From: Paracoccaceae bacterium
GTDB taxonomy: Bacteria; Pseudomonadota; Alphaproteobacteria; Rhodobacterales; Rhodobacteraceae
DNA length: 5,965 nt
NCBI GenBank assembly: GCA_026982515.1
Contig: JALSGY010000045.1
Span: 1-5,965 of the forward strand
Direction: 5' to 3'
Made by a program: the position numbers and the translations under genes. Shown piece by piece: positions 1 through 5,965 of the stretch. Each line of letters starts with the position of its first letter. Position 1 is the first letter of the stretch. The notes under the pieces are model-generated. The model ran no database searches. It had not been told where the DNA came from and was given only the letters and a program-made list of their open reading frames with translations.

Positions 1-1
1 C

Positions 2-352
2 GTCGGGATCCTCGACGAGAAGCTCGACGACTTCAATCGCCGCGTCTTCCAGTTGCAGATCGAGGGTTCCAAGACCGGCCTGGAGCTGCCCGGCATCGTG
101 GACGAGGTCATCACCCTGGCCGAGATTCGCGAGGCCGACGCCGAGCCGTACCGCGCCTTCGTCTGCCACACCCTGAACCCCTGGGGCTATCCCGCCAAGG
201 ACCGCTCCGGCCGGCTGGACCTCATCGAGGAGCCGCATCTGGGCCGCCTCATGGAAAAGATCGCCGGCCCTGCGCGGCCCGCCTCCGAGCGCCTGCGCTT
301 CGACCGCCCCACGGACAACACCCCTGAACCGAATCGAGAGGTGACCTCATGA
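2..352 (+). CDS. Phage-type ATP-binding protein (AAA/RecA-like NTPase), C-terminal part
   Basis: The frame is open from the first complete codon at position 2, so the start and the Walker A region lie outside the window; a TTG at 53 is inside the gene and is not a credible start. The 116 visible residues include GLELPGIVDEVITLAEI and FVCHTLNPWGYPAKDRSGRL, followed by an EEPHLGRLMEKI helix. I recognise these as the C-terminal half of phage ATP-binding proteins of the AAA_24/Sak4-like kind, which are usually encoded in replication or recombination modules. VDEVITLAEI probably forms a core strand and helix of the RecA fold, and the rest is a basic, proline-rich tail. The family call rests on memory of the conserved tail; no nucleotide-binding motif is visible here. 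The stop overlaps the next start (ATGA at 349-352), which suggests translational coupling. An unrelated NTPase with a similar C-terminus is the main alternative. Confidence 0.72.
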   Translation, partial: VGILDEKLDDFNRRVFQLQIEGSKTGLELPGIVDEVITLAEIREADAEPYRAFVCHTLNPWGYPAKDRSGRLDLIEEPHLGRLMEKIAGPARPASERLRFDRPTDNTPEPNREVTS

Positions 353-930
353 GCTACTTCGATTTCAACAACGCGGAAGACCAGACCGGCTTTGACCTGA
401 TCCCCAAAGGCACGCTGGTCAAGGTGCGCATGACCATCCGCCCGGGGGGCTTCGACGACCCCGCCCAGGGCTGGACTGGCGGCTACGCCACCCAGAGCCA
501 GACCACGGGCTCGGTTTATCTCAACTGCGAGTTCGTGGTGCTGGAGGGCAAGTACGCCCGGCGCAAGATGTGGTCGCTGATCGGTCTCCACAGCCCCAAG
601 GGACCTGAGTGGGCCAACATGGGCCGCGCCTTCATCAAGGGCATCCTCAACTCCGCCCGCGGCGTGCATCCCGGGGACAACTCGCCCCAGGCGCAGCAGG
701 CGCGTCGGATCCAGGGCTTCCAGGATCTGGACGGCATCGAGTTCGTCGCCCGCGTGGATGTCGAGAAGGACCAGAACGGCGAGGACAGGAACGTCGTCAA
801 GCAGGCGATCACGCCCGACCACAAGGACTACGCCGCGCTCATGGGACAACCCTCGACGGCTCCGGCTGCGCCTCAGCAGACGCAGGCCGCGCCGGCCACC
901 CCGCCCAACCGCCCCAGCTGGGCGCAGTAA
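349..930 (+). CDS. DUF669-like phage protein, probable OB-fold ssDNA-binding protein
   Basis: The 193-residue protein starts at the ATG overlapping the upstream stop, with GAGAGG at 336-341 as ribosome binding site. It opens with FDFNNAEDQ (residues 4-12) and then GFDLIPKGTLVKVRM, a lead-in typical of DUF669-type phage proteins. The central part alternates beta-strand-like segments (YLNCEFVVLEG, KMWSLIGL, GIEFVARVDVEKD) with one helical stretch (MGRAFIKGILNSA), which fits an OB-like core. Residues 165-193 form a Pro/Ala/Gln-rich, probably disordered tail ending in RPSWAQ. It lacks the acidic DDDIPF tip of true SSB. Proteins of this kind lie beside phage recombination ATPases, and the neighbour here agrees. 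ssDNA binding is inferred from fold resemblance and context, not from a catalytic motif. It has no signal peptide or membrane segment and should be cytoplasmic. Confidence 0.75.
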   Translation: MSYFDFNNAEDQTGFDLIPKGTLVKVRMTIRPGGFDDPAQGWTGGYATQSQTTGSVYLNCEFVVLEGKYARRKMWSLIGLHSPKGPEWANMGRAFIKGILNSARGVHPGDNSPQAQQARRIQGFQDLDGIEFVARVDVEKDQNGEDRNVVKQAITPDHKDYAALMGQPSTAPAAPQQTQAAPATPPNRPSWAQ

Positions 931-935
931 GGAGG
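931..935 (+). promoter_or_regulatory. Shine-Dalgarno site of the SF2 helicase gene
   Basis: GGAGG follows directly on the TAA of the upstream gene and sits seven bases before the ATG at 943. This supports that ATG as the helicase start. Confidence 0.8.
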
Positions 936-942
936 GCCGGCG

Positions 943-2667
943 ATGATCCTGAGACCCCGGCAGAAGGTGTTTGTCGAGCGCGTGCTCCGCGCGCTCGACG
1001 AGCACGGCGACACGCTCGGCGTGGCCCCGACCGGCGCGGGCAAGACCGTCATGCTCTCGGCAGCGGCCGGCAGCATCATCAACGACACCGATGCCAAGGC
1101 CTGCATTCTCGCCCATCGCGACGAGCTGACCAGTCAAAACGCGGCCAAGTTCTCCCGCGTCAACCCGAAGATCACCACTTCGATCTTCGACGCCCGCCAG
1201 AAGTCCTGGGCCGGACAGGCCACCTTCGCCATGGTTCAGACGCTGGCTCGGGAAAACCATCTCAAGCGGATGCCGAAACTGGACCTGCTGGTGGTAGACG
1301 AGGCCCATCATGCGGCAGCACCCAGCTATCGGCGCATCATCGACCACGTCCGCGAACACAATCCCGACGCGCGTGTGTTCGGCGTCACCGCCACCCCGGG
1401 CCGCGGCGACGGCAAGGCGCTGCGGCCGGTGTTCAGCAACGTGGCCGACCAGATCACCCTGGGTGAGTTGATCCGCTCCGGGCATCTGGTGCCGCCGCGC
1501 ACCTTCGTCATCGACGTGGGGACCCGGGACGCGCTGTCCCGCGTGAAGTGCACCGCCGACGATTTCGACATGGCCGAGGTGGACGCCATCATGAACCGCT
1601 CGCCGGTCACCGAGGCCGTGATCCGTCACTGGAAAGAGAAGGCCGGCGACCGCCAGACGGTGGTGTTCTGCTCCACTGTGCGTCATGGCCGGAACGTGGC
1701 CGAGGCCTACGAGGCCGCAGGCGTCCCGACCGTCGTGGTGCATGGCGACCAATCCGCAAGCGAGCGCAAGGCAGTGCTGGAGCGCTTCGCCCGGGGTGAG
1801 GCCCAGGTGGTGGTCAATGTCGCGGTGCTCACCGAGGGCTGGGATCACCCACCGACGGCCTGCGTGGTGTTGCTCCGGCCCAGCTCCTTCAAGTCCACCC
1901 TGATCCAGATGGTGGGACGGGGCCTGCGCACCGTCGATCCCAATGAGCATCCCGGCGTCACCAAAACCGACTGCATCGTGTTGGACTTCGGTACCAGCAC
2001 GTTGCTGCACGGCTCCCTGGAGCAGGACGTCGACCTGGATGGCCGGACGTTCATGGGCGAAGCGCCGAAAAAGGACTGCCCCGAGTGCGGAGCACAGGTG
2101 CCGGCGGCGTCATTGGAGTGCCCCCTTTGTGGCCACGTGTGGGAACGCACCGAGCGTGATGCCAAGGCGGAGCTGACCGACTTCGTGATGTCCGAGGTGG
2201 ATCTGCTCAAGCGTTCAAGCTTCCGCTGGTGTGATCTGTTCGGGGACGACGCGGCACTGATGGCCACCGGCTTCAGCGCCTGGGCCGGGGTGTTCTGGTT
2301 GTCCGGCCGTTGGCACGCTGTGGGTGGCGGCAAGGGGCTTACGACTCGGCTGCTTGCCATCGGCGAGCGTACCGTTTGCCTGGCCCAGGCCGACGACTGG
2401 CTCAACACGCACGAGACCATTGATACGGCACGCAAGTCCCGCCGCTGGCTCAACCAGCCGCCCACCGAGCAGCAGCTGCGCTACCTGCCTCCCGAGTACC
2501 GCCAGGACTTTGGCCTGACCCGCTATCAGGCTTCCTGCCTGCTGGCGTTCCGGTTCAACAAGCGCGACATCCAGGCCCGGGTGTTCGGCGCGGCGGATGA
2601 CGACGCACATGGATGTGCTAGTGCCGCGGGAGGCAGGAAGCCGGGAGCGGCCAAGGAGGCGGCATGA
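943..2667 (+). CDS. SF2 DEAD/DEAH-box helicase with zinc ribbon
   Basis: The 574-residue protein carries the full superfamily 2 motif set: RPRQ (4-7, Q-motif-like), Walker A APTGAGKT (28-35), DEAH (119-122), TAT (148-150), TEGWD (297-301, motif V) and QMVGRGLR (322-329, motif VI with the arginine finger). A zinc ribbon follows, C379-x2-C382-x10-C393-x2-C396. The C-terminal region (about 400-574) includes LNQPPTEQQLRYL (503-515) and FNKRDIQ (538-544), resembling the small helical C-terminal module of phage helicases of this type. It should use ATP to unwind or remodel nucleic acid during phage replication or recombination; the substrate cannot be read from the sequence. Its TGA at 2665-2667 abuts the next ATG with no spacer and in the same frame. 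Helicase identity is secure, but the exact pathway is inferred from the neighbours. Type III restriction helicases share the motifs, but no methylase or endonuclease domain is present. Confidence 0.94.
   Translation: MILRPRQKVFVERVLRALDEHGDTLGVAPTGAGKTVMLSAAAGSIINDTDAKACILAHRDELTSQNAAKFSRVNPKITTSIFDARQKSWAGQATFAMVQTLARENHLKRMPKLDLLVVDEAHHAAAPSYRRIIDHVREHNPDARVFGVTATPGRGDGKALRPVFSNVADQITLGELIRSGHLVPPRTFVIDVGTRDALSRVKCTADDFDMAEVDAIMNRSPVTEAVIRHWKEKAGDRQTVVFCSTVRHGRNVAEAYEAAGVPTVVVHGDQSASERKAVLERFARGEAQVVVNVAVLTEGWDHPPTACVVLLRPSSFKSTLIQMVGRGLRTVDPNEHPGVTKTDCIVLDFGTSTLLHGSLEQDVDLDGRTFMGEAPKKDCPECGAQVPAASLECPLCGHVWERTERDAKAELTDFVMSEVDLLKRSSFRWCDLFGDDAALMATGFSAWAGVFWLSGRWHAVGGGKGLTTRLLAIGERTVCLAQADDWLNTHETIDTARKSRRWLNQPPTEQQLRYLPPEYRQDFGLTRYQASCLLAFRFNKRDIQARVFGAADDDAHGCASAAGGRKPGAAKEAA
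973..999 (+). other. Perfect 10-bp inverted repeat near the 5' end of the helicase gene
   Basis: Left arm GTCGAGCGCG (973-982) and right arm CGCGCTCGAC (990-999) are exact reverse complements around a seven-base loop. The structure lies 30 bases into the helicase coding region. An alternative pairing exists between GTGCTC (982-987) and GAGCAC (1000-1005). It could affect early translation, or be chance in GC-rich codons for an arginine- and leucine-rich helix. Confidence 0.35.
2653..2659 (+). promoter_or_regulatory. Shine-Dalgarno site deciding the start of the DUF6511-like gene
   Basis: AAGGAGG lies inside the end of the helicase gene, eight bases before the ATG at 2668. A second ATG at 2664 overlaps the helicase stop but is only four bases from the site and opens a 52-codon frame without recognisable features. 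The spacing and the cysteine pattern favour 2668. Confidence 0.75.
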
Positions 2668-3012
2668 ATGCTCTGCGCGATCTGTGGCCGCGAAGGCCGG
2701 GGCTTTTGCTGGGTGTCGCCGCCCAGAGCCGGGACCAAACGGCAATTCAAGCGCTTCTGCTCCATGCGCTGCCAGGACATTCATGCACGCAGGGCGAAGG
2801 CCGGAGGTGGCGTCGTGATTGATCCCACCCACAACGAGAAGGCCGCGATGGAGGCCGTGCTGCCCTAGCTCGGGGAATACGTCGCCTCCGTCGGCATGGA
2901 CCGGCCGCTGGCCGACTACAGCCGCGAGGAGATCCTGCAACTGGTCGATGTGGTGCTCACCGCCTACTTCGACAATCTGCGGGATCTCACGCCCGATGAC
3001 GTGCCGTTCTGA
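2668..3012 (+). pseudogene. DUF6511-like Cys-rich phage protein, interrupted by in-frame TAG at 2866-2868
   Basis: Starting at ATG 2668, the frame gives 66 residues up to a TAG, then 47 more sense codons to a TGA at 3010-3012. The first part has C3-x2-C6, C14 and C31-x3-C35 followed by QDIH, a probable zinc-binding knuckle that matches my memory of DUF6511, a small phage protein family of unknown function. DPTHNEKAAMEA and then, past the stop, LGEYVASVGMDRPLADY and the EEILQLVDVVLTAY helix also fit that family, which usually runs through without a break. Of the 47 codons after the TAG, 41 end in G or C, so coding character persists. The last residues are TPDDVPF, like the C-terminal tip of SSB. 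The TAG is one substitution from CAG, GAG, AAG or TGG. It may be a recent nonsense mutation, a sequencing error or a suppressed amber. No good reinitiation site is seen; ATG 2896 lacks a ribosome binding site. Confidence 0.72.
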
Positions 3013-3018
3013 GGGGGG
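3011..3018 (+). promoter_or_regulatory. Shine-Dalgarno site deciding the start of the nuclease gene
   Basis: A GAGGGGGG run begins within the TGA that ends the preceding frame and lies five bases before ATG 3024. An in-frame GTG at 3018 overlaps the run and would have no site of its own, so ATG 3024 is preferred. Confidence 0.7.
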
Positions 3019-3023
3019 TGATC

Positions 3024-3779
3024 ATGCTCGATTACAACTCACGCCCCAAATTCTTTGAGCAGGTCACGGCACTCGTCGACTCGGCGCTGACCGCTGAGCA
3101 TGCATCCCGGAGGCCGCGCAGTTATTTGGGCGCTTCACGCCTCGGCGTCGCATGCGAGCGCGCGCTGCAGTACGAGTACGCCCAGGCCCCGGTCGATCCG
3201 GGACGCGAACTGCCCGGCCGGGTGCTGCGGATCTTCGAGGTCGGGCACTCACTGGAAGCGTTGGCGATCCGTTGGCTGTGGCTGGCCGGGTTCGATCTCC
3301 ATACCGAAAAGGCCGACGGCGGGCAGTTCGGCTTCTCGGTGGCCGGTGGCCGCATTCAGGGCCATGTCGACGGCATCCTGGCCAGCGGCCCCGAGACGCT
3401 GGGCCTCGCGTATCCCGCGCTGTGGGAGTGCAAGACCATGAACGCCCGTGCCTGGCGGGAGACCGTCAAGCGCGGCGTGGTCCAGGCCAAGCCGGTCTAC
3501 GCCGCCCAGATCGCCGTCTACCAGGCCTACATGGAGGCGAGCGTTCCCGGCATCTCGCAAAACCCCGCGCTCTTTACCGCCATCAACAAGGACACCCAGG
3601 AACTTTGGTTCGAGCGGGTGCCGTTCGATGGCGGACTCGCCCAGCGCATGTCAGACCGCGCCGTGCGAATCATCCAGGCCACCGAGGCGGGCGAGCTTCT
3701 GCCGCGCCTCGCCACCACGCCGACGCACTACGAGTGTAAGGGCTGCGCGTGGCAGGACCGCTGCTGGAGTAAGGCTTAA
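3024..3779 (+). CDS. PD-(D/E)XK (RecB/Cas4-like) nuclease with Fe-S cysteine signature
   Basis: From ATG 3024 the protein has 251 residues. It shows the RecB-family nuclease core: GASRLGVACERALQYEY (36-52), H114-V-D116-G, the E135-C-K137 (D/E)xK motif in LWECKTMN, and a QIAVYQAYM helix (162-170) corresponding to the QxxxY motif. Cysteines C44, C238, C241 and C247 (C-x2-C-x5-C at the C-terminus) match the layout that holds a 4Fe-4S cluster in Cas4 and AddB. It therefore probably degrades or resects DNA with a divalent metal, as a stand-alone phage exonuclease. No helicase domain is fused and no cas gene is nearby, so a CRISPR role is unlikely. It follows the broken DUF6511-like gene by 11 bases, and its TAA shares a base with the next ATG (TAATG). 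The nuclease fold is well supported; polarity of digestion cannot be read. Confidence 0.88.
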   Translation: MLDYNSRPKFFEQVTALVDSALTAEHASRRPRSYLGASRLGVACERALQYEYAQAPVDPGRELPGRVLRIFEVGHSLEALAIRWLWLAGFDLHTEKADGGQFGFSVAGGRIQGHVDGILASGPETLGLAYPALWECKTMNARAWRETVKRGVVQAKPVYAAQIAVYQAYMEASVPGISQNPALFTAINKDTQELWFERVPFDGGLAQRMSDRAVRIIQATEAGELLPRLATTPTHYECKGCAWQDRCWSKA

Positions 3780-5965
3780 TGGCGGACAACATCATCTGGC
3801 TCGATTTCAACGACGCGCCGGACCAACACGCCGTGCCTGAACGGGACACGGAGGCCCTGCGGCGCGGGCTGCTGGATCGCCTGGAAGATGCGCTGATGCA
3901 CCTGTTCCCGGAAGGGAAGATCCGCGGCAGGCAGTTCTTCATCGGCGACGTCCAGGGCACGCCGGGCAAGAGCCTGGTGGTGACGCTCGACGGCGAGCAT
4001 CGCGGTCTGTGGAAGGACTTCGCCACCGATGAAGGCGGCGATGCCATCGACCTGTGGGCCGCCGCCCGCGGGCTATCGGCGAAGCGGGATTTCCCGCAAC
4101 TTGCCGAGGAGATCGGTCGCTGGCTGGGGCATTCGGTCGCTCCCGCCATCCCTGGCTCCCGCGACACTCGGGCTTCCTGCCCATCGCCTCAGCCCCGGGG
4201 CAAGCCCGACCGGAAACGCGCAGAGCCCCATCTGGACGATCTCGGCCCCTATACCGCCAAGTGGGACTATCGGGACGCGGATGGCCAGCTGCTCGCCTGC
4301 GTCTACCGCTTCGATCCGCCCACGGGCAAGGAGTACCGGCCCTGGGACGTGCGCGCCCGGCTCTGGCGCGCGCCCAACCCGCGCCCGCTCTATAACCTGC
4401 CCGCAGTGGCCAAGGCACGCGAGGTGGTGCTGGTCGAGGGCGAGAAGGCGGCCGACGCCCTCATCCGGGAAGGCTTCAATGCCACCACCGCCATGAACGG
4501 CGCACGGGCGCCGGTGGACAAGACCGACTGGTCGCCGCTCGAAGGCAAGGACGTCCTGATCTGGCCGGACCGCGATCCGCCCGGCTGGGACTACGCGGAG
4601 AACGCCGCCCGCGCCTGCGTGCAGGCTGGCTGTGCCTCCGTGGCCATGCTGGTGCCGCCGGCGGACAAGCCGGAAAAGTGGGACGCGGCCGATGCCGTAG
4701 CCGAGGGCTTCGACGTCAAGGCGTTCATCGCCCAGGGCGAGCGGCGGATCATCAAGGCCCCGACACCGCGATTGTCCACCTTCACGCTTGGCCAGTTGCT
4801 CGACGACGACTCGCCGCTGCCAGAAGACCTGATCGCGCCCAGGGTGCTCACCCCCGGCGGCCTGCTGGTGTTCGGCGGTGCGCCCAAGGTGGGCAAGAGC
4901 GACTTCCTGCTCTCATGGCTCGCGCACATGGCCGCGGGCAGCGACTTCCTGGGTCTGCGCCCGTCGCGCCCCCTGCGGGTGTTCTACCTGCAGGCCGAGG
5001 TCCAGTACCACTACCTGCGCGAGCGGGTGAAGGCGATCCGGTTGCCGGCGAGCCGGCTCAACCAGGCTCGCGAGAACTTCGTGGCCACGCCGCACTTGAA
5101 GATGGTGCTCGACGACGAGGGCATCCATCGGGTGATCCCGGCCATCGAGGCCGCCTGGCCCGGGACGGGAGCGGACGTCATCGCCATCGATCCCATCCGC
5201 AACCTGTTCGACGGGGGCGACGCGGGCGGCGAGAACGACAACGCGGCGATGCTGTTTTTCCTGTCGCAGCGTATCGAACGCCTGCGCGACGCCGTCAACC
5301 CGGAGGCCGGCATCATCCTCGTCCACCACACCCGCAAGCTCGGCAAGCGCCAGTTCGAGGAGGACCCGTTCCAGGCCCTGGCGGGCGCCGGCAGCCTGCG
5401 CGGCTACTACTCGACCGGGATGCTGTTGTTCCGCCCCGACGAGAGCCACACCACCCGCCAGCTGATCTTCGAGCTGCGCAACGGCCCGGCCCTGCCGTCG
5501 ATGCACGTGGACAAGGTCGGCGGCGAATGGGTCGAGGTGCAGGCCAGCGAGCGGCTGGTGATGCAGGACTATGGCGAACGACTGGACGCCGAGCGGCGGC
5601 GCAAGCGCGACGTCATCCTGCAGATCCTGTTCGACGAGGCGCGCGAGGGCCGCTGCTACACCGCCAATCAGTTCGCCGAGGCCTTCGAGGGCAAGGCTGG
5701 TCTCGGTGCCAACCGCACCATCCGCGAGCGGATCGGCGTGCTGGCCACCAAGGGCTACATCAAGTTCTTCCGCGACCCCGAGGACTATGGCCTGCCGCCG
5801 CTGGCGCGCACGCGCTTCGGCTACCTGTGCGTCGAGGGAATGACCGTGCCCGGTCCCGAACGCATCGACGAGGAGACCGGCGAAGTCATCAAGACCGTGC
5901 TTCCCGTCCTGCCCACCCACTACAAGTGCCCGCAGACCGGCGCCCCCCTGCCGGTCGAGGACCCA
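3779..5965 (+). CDS. Fused TOPRIM primase and RecA-fold helicase, 3' end outside window
   Basis: The frame starts at the TAATG overlap, with GGAG at 3766-3769, and stays open for all 729 codons to the window edge. Residues 9-16 are DFNDAPDQ. HRGLWKDFATDEGGDAIDLW (74-93) is a region typical of phage primases. The TOPRIM domain shows VEGEK (E220) and WPDRD (D264, D266). A RecA-fold ATPase follows, with Walker A GGAPKVGKS (366-374), Walker B VIAID (D471) and LVHHTRK (H516, H517), as in RepA/AAA_25-type replicative helicases. Residues about 609-666 look like a winged helix. It should prime and unwind phage DNA at the fork. No CHC2-type zinc finger is present near the N-terminus, the first cysteine being in the variable linker (about 120-150). 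KCPQTG near the window end may begin a further metal-binding segment. Domain calls are secure; polymerising activity is inferred. Confidence 0.9.
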   Translation, partial: MADNIIWLDFNDAPDQHAVPERDTEALRRGLLDRLEDALMHLFPEGKIRGRQFFIGDVQGTPGKSLVVTLDGEHRGLWKDFATDEGGDAIDLWAAARGLSAKRDFPQLAEEIGRWLGHSVAPAIPGSRDTRASCPSPQPRGKPDRKRAEPHLDDLGPYTAKWDYRDADGQLLACVYRFDPPTGKEYRPWDVRARLWRAPNPRPLYNLPAVAKAREVVLVEGEKAADALIREGFNATTAMNGARAPVDKTDWSPLEGKDVLIWPDRDPPGWDYAENAARACVQAGCASVAMLVPPADKPEKWDAADAVAEGFDVKAFIAQGERRIIKAPTPRLSTFTLGQLLDDDSPLPEDLIAPRVLTPGGLLVFGGAPKVGKSDFLLSWLAHMAAGSDFLGLRPSRPLRVFYLQAEVQYHYLRERVKAIRLPASRLNQARENFVATPHLKMVLDDEGIHRVIPAIEAAWPGTGADVIAIDPIRNLFDGGDAGGENDNAAMLFFLSQRIERLRDAVNPEAGIILVHHTRKLGKRQFEEDPFQALAGAGSLRGYYSTGMLLFRPDESHTTRQLIFELRNGPALPSMHVDKVGGEWVEVQASERLVMQDYGERLDAERRRKRDVILQILFDEAREGRCYTANQFAEAFEGKAGLGANRTIRERIGVLATKGYIKFFRDPEDYGLPPLARTRFGYLCVEGMTVPGPERIDEETGEVIKTVLPVLPTHYKCPQTGAPLPVEDP

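Noticed and set aside
1287..1294. GCTGGTGG, identical to the E. coli Chi octamer
   Set aside because: It occurs once, in codons for the LLVVDEAH motif. One copy in nearly 6 kb of GC-rich coding DNA is unremarkable, and the host Chi sequence is unknown.
609..1466. 285-codon plus-strand frame overlapping the DUF669-like and helicase genes
   Set aside because: It is Arg/Gly/Pro-rich and out of frame with two motif-supported genes, so it is a shadow frame.
187..2010. 607-codon open frame on the minus strand
   Set aside because: It lies opposite three well-supported plus-strand genes, is rich in His, Gly, Leu and Arg as expected for an antisense frame of GC-rich DNA, and shows no domain motif or ribosome binding site.
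2664..2822. 52-codon frame from the ATG overlapping the helicase stop
   Set aside because: Its start is too close to the AAGGAGG site, and the frame lacks the CxxC pattern and family resemblance seen in the frame starting at 2668.
3024..3779. CRISPR Cas4
   Set aside because: The cysteine and nuclease motifs resemble Cas4, but no cas1, cas2 or repeat-spacer array is in the window and the neighbours are phage replication genes.
4391..4396. TATAAC resembling a -10 promoter box
   Set aside because: It lies inside the primase coding frame just before the TOPRIM domain and has no convincing -35 partner.
4913..5920. 335-codon open frame on the minus strand
   Set aside because: It is antisense to the helicase part of the primase gene, where Walker A, Walker B and the histidine motif are intact. 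Its composition is typical of a shadow frame.

Overview
The window is about two thirds G+C, with strong G/C preference at third codon positions. It is filled end to end by one plus-strand gene cluster. The genes are packed head to tail, with ATGA or TAATG overlaps or gaps of about a dozen bases, and most carry a purine-rich Shine-Dalgarno site. Gene content (phage-type NTPase, OB-like protein related to DUF669, DEAH helicase, DUF6511-like Cys protein, RecB/Cas4-like nuclease, fused primase-helicase) matches the DNA replication and recombination module of a tailed phage or prophage of a GC-rich bacterium, most likely a proteobacterium. No structural, integrase, tRNA, rRNA, CRISPR or insertion-sequence feature is present, so prophage, free phage and integrative element cannot be told apart, and the host cannot be named.

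Layout: 2-352 is the C-terminal part of an ATP-binding protein cut by the window start. 349-930 is a DUF669-like, probably ssDNA-binding, protein. 943-2667 is an SF2 DEAH helicase with a four-cysteine zinc ribbon. 2668-3012 is a small Cys-rich DUF6511-like gene broken by an in-frame TAG at 2866-2868; its reading frame continues with good coding character to a TGA at 3010. 3024-3779 is a PD-(D/E)XK nuclease with a Cas4/AddB-type iron-sulfur cysteine pattern. 3779-5965 is a TOPRIM primase fused to a RecA-fold helicase and a winged-helix-like segment, still open at the window end. There is no gene-free stretch of 300 bases; the longest gap between genes is 12 bases.

A plausible joint role (inference) is that the primase-helicase and SF2 helicase open and prime the phage DNA, the OB-like protein coats single strands, and the nuclease resects ends. 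The NTPase would then assist annealing or strand exchange. The most notable points are the amber-interrupted DUF6511 gene, an SSB-like C-terminal tip (PDDVPF) that lies beyond that amber, an N-terminal peptide shared by the OB-like protein and the primase, and the Fe-S cysteine signature of the nuclease.
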